A DNA stretch of 7,954 nt from an uncultured Phycisphaerales bacterium (GTDB lineage: Bacteria > Planctomycetota > Phycisphaerae > Phycisphaerales > UBA1924): positions 1-7,954 of the forward strand of contig CALMQD010000187.1 of assembly GCA_937871415.1 (NCBI GenBank), read 5' to 3'. Under the pieces are notes generated by a model. The model saw only the letters and a list, made by a program, of their open reading frames with translations, ran no database searches and was not told where the DNA came from. Below are positions 4,933 to 7,954 of the stretch, in pieces (positions within the stretch are counted from its first letter, which is position 1; each line of letters opens with the position of its first letter). The position numbers and the translations under genes are program-made.

Positions 4933-7839
4933 TCAGCCGCCGGACTTCTCGCCCTGGCCCGCCGGCGCCGACGCGGGCGCCGCGCTCGCCGCCGAGGGCG
5001 TCAGCGACATCTTGACCGAGTTCGCAGGCGTGTAGTACTTCGCGAACACGGTCTTGATCTGCTCCGCCGTGAGGTTCTGGTAGAACTCGTTGGCCGCCAT
5101 GACGTCGTCGAGCGTGCGGCTGCGGTAGGTGATCGTGCCGGTGTTGCCGACCCAGAAGTTGGGCTGCTTCATCGACTCGTCGAGCGTGTTGGCCATCTGC
5201 TTCTTCATCGTCGTCATTTCTTCTTCCGTCGGACCGTCCTTGGCGAACTCGGCGAACATCTCGGGCACGACCGTCAGCACGCGCTCGACCTTCGACGGGT
5301 CGGTCGGCATGATCGCCATGAACATCGAGAAGCCCGGGTACTCGGCGTTGGGACGCAGGCCCGCGCCGGGCGAGTACGCCAGCTGCTCCTTCTCGCGCAC
5401 GCGCTGGATCATCCGGGTGGACATGATGCGGCTGGCCGCCTGCATCGTCCGCGTCTCGGCCAGGTTCTCGAAGTCCGGGCCGTAGAACCCGCAGCACGCC
5501 AGCGCCACCGGCGTGGGCGTGTCGATCGTCTGGTTCTTGGCGATGGGCCCGACCGGACGCTGCAGTTTCCGCAGTTCGTCGAGCGTCGACCCGGTCATCT
5601 TCGGGCGGTTCGAGAGCGAGCCCAGGTACGTCGACGCCAGGCGCATCGCCTCGTCACGCTGGATATCGCCGACGATCGTCACCTCGATCGGGGCCGAGGC
5701 GATCTCGCGCGCCAGCCAGGCCTGCGCCTCCGCCGGCGTGCGGGCCTCGACCTGCGCCGCCGTGATCGACTGTGTCCGGGCGTCCGAGACCGGGTAGATG
5801 GTCGTCGCCAGGAGTTCACCGAACGCGGCCTGGGGGTTCTTGGTCCGTTCCTCGATCTGCTGGAGCGTCGCCTTCTTCCACTGCTCGAACGCGCCGTCCT
5901 CGATCTTCGGATCGGTCAGCAGGAGGTACGCCAGCTGGAACCCGGTCTCGAGGTCCTTGGGGCTGCCCGAGATGCTCAGGGAGAGCGTGTCGGTGTCGCT
6001 GAAGCCGCCGACGCGCACGTTCTTGCCCGTGAGCAGGTCGCGGATGTTCGTGCTCGTCAGCTTGCTCGTCGCCGGGCGCGACCACGCGAGCGACGCGACC
6101 TCGGCGATGCCGCGGTCCTTGGCCGTCTCCTGGATCGTGCCGCCCGCGAGGTTGATGGACACCTGCACCTGGTCCTTGCGGATGTCCATGAAGCGGTGGT
6201 GAACGATGACGTTGTTGGAAAGAACCGCGGTGGCGACCTGCGACGCCGCGTGCTCGCTCTGCTCGACGATCGAGCCGGGCGCCGGGGCCTTGGCCAACAG
6301 CTGCGTCGGGCGGTCCTCGTCGGCCATCGGCTGGGTCTTCACGTCGAGGGCCTTCTTGCCCAGGTCGACCAGCTGCTGCTCGCTCGGCACGTCGGCCAGC
6401 GACGACGGCAGTTCGGCGATGAAGACGACGTTCGTCGGGTCGAACACCGTCGCGAACTCGCTCGACACCTCGCTGGGCGTGATCGTGGGCAGGATCTTCT
6501 TGAGCGCGTCGAGCTCCTGCACCGCCGACATCACCGGCTCGCCGTCGTTCACCGAGGTGTTCATGCGGCGCATGAGCATCGCCGCCGGGACCGTCTTCTC
6601 CTGCTCCACGAACCGCTCGGCGCCCGCGATGATGTCCTTCTTGACGTCGTCGAGTTCACGCTGCGTGAAGCCGTGCTGACGCGCCTGCTGCAGGTCGTGG
6701 CCGAGCTCGTTGACGAGGTTCTTCCACTCCTCGGGCTTGCCGCTGGCCGAGACCCCGTTCCAGCGACCGGCGTGGAAGAGGTCGTCGCTGCTGGCGCTCG
6801 CCGAGAGATAGGCCGTGCCGCCCTTGTTGATCTTCGCGCCCATGCGGCGGTTGAACGCCGCCGTCGCCAGGTCCGTCACGAGGTTGGTCCGCATCTGCTC
6901 GTACGTGGTGACCGGCGGCCGCGGCTTGTCGATGCGGTTGATCGAGATCGACGCCTCGGTGACCTCCTTGTCCGTCGCGACGATCGCGAAGGTCTTGTCC
7001 GTCGGCGCGACCTTCGGGTCCTGGTCCGCCGGCACGGGCACGCGCTCGCCGAACGAGAAGTTCTTCTTGATGTGGTCCACGACCACCGACGGGTCCTCGT
7101 CGGCCACCACCATGATCGTCATGTTCGACGGCACGTAGTACTTGCTGTAGTAGTCGCGGAAGTTCTTCTCCTGCACCGTCTTGAGCGACTCGTCGGTGCC
7201 GATCGGGATGCGCTGGCCGATGAGCGAGCCCGGCGCGACGCGCTCCAGGATGTAATCCTGGATGCGCTGCGGGCCGCCCGAGCGGGCGCGCTTCTCTTCA
7301 AGAATGATCTGACGCTCTTCGTCGATCTCCTTGGGCAGGAGCAGCAGCCGGCCGGCGACGTCCGCGAAGAACGTCATGCCCTTGTCGAGCGTCTCGGGCT
7401 TGGTGTCGGGGAACGCGAGCTGGTAGACCGTCTGGTCGAAACTCGTGAAGGCGTTCTGGTGCTGGCCGAAGTTCAGGCCCATGCTCTGGAAGAAGTCGAT
7501 GACCGTGCCCGGGGGGAAGTTCTCCGAGCCGTTGAAGGCCATGTGCTCGAGGTAGTGCGCAAGCCCGCGCTGCTCGTCGGTCTCGTTGAGCGAGCCCGAC
7601 GAGACGTTGATCCACATCGTGGCCCGCCCCGGCGGGTTCTGGTGCTTGAGCACCATGTACTTCAGACCGTTGGGGAGCGTCCCCTGCACGATCCGCTCAT
7701 CGGTGGGCAGGGGCTGGGCGCCGGCGGCGCTGACGCAAAGGAGCGAGGCCGTGATCGCCGCGCCCGCGAGCAGCGTGCGTGCCGACCGCCGCGAACAGCG
7801 ACGCGGGCCGGAGACAGATCGTTCAGACGACTTCGACAT
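4933..7839 (-). CDS. Exported M16 family zinc metallopeptidase (pitrilysin/PqqL-like, two-domain)
   Basis: A 968-residue zinc peptidase expected to degrade peptides outside the cytoplasm. The chosen ATG at 7839 gives a signal peptide: an Arg-rich start (R13, R14, R17, R18, R21), a hydrophobic stretch (23-40), and likely cleavage after AAGA41. The frame stays open to a GTG at 7944, but the added 35 residues would bury the signal. GGAA lies 7 bases before the ATG. The inverted zinc motif HxxEH is intact at HYLEH (95-99), with the distal metal-binding Glu at about E182 (ERQIILEEKR). The N-terminal M16 pair spans about 50-480. The C-terminal half (about 535-945) repeats the fold but carries EVASL at 580-584 where the zinc motif would be, so it is structural. 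It keeps the family's substrate-side REK..LAY element (815-822). The C-terminus is a low-complexity Ala/Ser/Pro tail. Length is normal for a two-domain M16 enzyme. A strong terminator follows, so it appears monocistronic at its 3' end. Confidence 0.93.
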   Translation of the reverse strand: MSKSSERSVSGPRRCSRRSARTLLAGAAITASLLCVSAAGAQPLPTDERIVQGTLPNGLKYMVLKHQNPPGRATMWINVSSGSLNETDEQRGLAHYLEHMAFNGSENFPPGTVIDFFQSMGLNFGQHQNAFTSFDQTVYQLAFPDTKPETLDKGMTFFADVAGRLLLLPKEIDEERQIILEEKRARSGGPQRIQDYILERVAPGSLIGQRIPIGTDESLKTVQEKNFRDYYSKYYVPSNMTIMVVADEDPSVVVDHIKKNFSFGERVPVPADQDPKVAPTDKTFAIVATDKEVTEASISINRIDKPRPPVTTYEQMRTNLVTDLATAAFNRRMGAKINKGGTAYLSASASSDDLFHAGRWNGVSASGKPEEWKNLVNELGHDLQQARQHGFTQRELDDVKKDIIAGAERFVEQEKTVPAAMLMRRMNTSVNDGEPVMSAVQELDALKKILPTITPSEVSSEFATVFDPTNVVFIAELPSSLADVPSEQQLVDLGKKALDVKTQPMADEDRPTQLLAKAPAPGSIVEQSEHAASQVATAVLSNNVIVHHRFMDIRKDQVQVSINLAGGTIQETAKDRGIAEVASLAWSRPATSKLTSTNIRDLLTGKNVRVGGFSDTDTLSLSISGSPKDLETGFQLAYLLLTDPKIEDGAFEQWKKATLQQIEERTKNPQAAFGELLATTIYPVSDARTQSITAAQVEARTPAEAQAWLAREIASAPIEVTIVGDIQRDEAMRLASTYLGSLSNRPKMTGSTLDELRKLQRPVGPIAKNQTIDTPTPVALACCGFYGPDFENLAETRTMQAASRIMSTRMIQRVREKEQLAYSPGAGLRPNAEYPGFSMFMAIMPTDPSKVERVLTVVPEMFAEFAKDGPTEEEMTTMKKQMANTLDESMKQPNFWVGNTGTITYRSRTLDDVMAANEFYQNLTAEQIKTVFAKYYTPANSVKMSLTPSAASAAPASAPAGQGEKSGG

Positions 7840-7954
7840 GATGGGGTTCCAGGCGGTGCCGGCGCATCGGATCCCGGCTCTTCCGGGCTCTGCGCTCGCC
7901 CCCAGTTGTCGATCGGGACCGACTTCGCCGCCCGCGCGCGACACGCGCGCTCCT
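7840..7954 (-). promoter_or_regulatory. Upstream region of the M16 peptidase gene, truncated by the window edge
   Basis: These 115 bases precede the peptidase ATG and presumably hold its leader and perhaps its promoter. I cannot recognise a convincing -35/-10 pair. Two small inverted repeats are present: a 5-base stem (7873-7877 with 7883-7887, 5-base loop) and an alternating G/C stem of 7 bases (7934-7940 with 7944-7950, 3-base loop). Neither has a T-tract, and both could be chance in this base composition. Confidence 0.3.

Noticed and set aside
7735..7737. Cys35 of the peptidase as a lipoprotein cleavage site
   Set aside because: The preceding residues (ASLL) do not match the lipobox, which needs a small residue just before the Cys. 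Cleavage after AAGA fits an ordinary signal peptide better.
7785..7803. Twin-arginine (Tat) signal in the peptidase (SRRSARTLL)
   Set aside because: Two Arg are present, but the hydrophobic residue expected two positions after them is Ala and the region is simply Arg-rich. Ordinary Sec export is the simpler reading.
7840..7944. GTG start at 7944 for the M16 peptidase, adding 35 residues
   Set aside because: The extension would place a polar stretch ahead of a well-formed signal peptide. The ATG at 7839 has GGAA 7 bases upstream and begins just before the Arg-rich signal start.
1..7954. A new defence, CRISPR, retron, toxin-antitoxin or mobile system
   Set aside because: No repeat-spacer pattern, transposase, reverse transcriptase, terminal repeats or small paired genes are visible; all long frames are assigned to ordinary enzyme or sensor families.

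Overview
The window is about two-thirds G+C or more, densely coding, and shows strong third-position GC bias. Four protein genes fill almost all of it. The mix of a multidomain GT4-type glycosyltransferase fused to a Rossmann-like module, a stand-alone FIST protein and an exported two-domain M16 zinc peptidase fits a high-GC environmental bacterium. A planctomycete, perhaps of the Phycisphaerae, is my best guess. That guess rests on the general feel of the proteins, and no rRNA or marker gene is present to confirm it.

Layout: (1) From the left edge to 2126 (+) runs a glycosyltransferase whose frame is open to the window edge, so its N-terminal part is probably missing. It has a GT-B / GT4 core followed by a C-terminal Rossmann-like module. 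(2) After a 22-base gap with a good Shine-Dalgarno sequence comes a class I SAM-dependent methyltransferase (2149-3198, +), whose N-terminus carries a related Rossmann-like module. The two genes look like an operon for building and methylating a surface glycan. (3) Convergent to these, with only 22 bases between stop codons, is a FIST-domain sensory protein (3221-4771, -). (4) A 161-base gap (4772-4932) holds a strong rho-independent terminator for the last gene. (5) An exported M16 (pitrilysin/PqqL-like) zinc peptidase of 968 residues runs from 7839 to 4933 (-). (6) The last 115 bases (7840-7954) are the upstream region of the peptidase gene.

How the genes relate: the glycosyltransferase and methyltransferase almost certainly act together, judged by spacing, strand and the shared module. 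The FIST protein and the peptidase share a strand but are separated by the terminator, so they are probably independent units and have no evident link to the glycan genes. I see no mobile element, CRISPR array, tRNA or rRNA, and no clear new defence or signalling system. The most unusual signal is the related accessory module attached to two different enzymes in adjacent genes.
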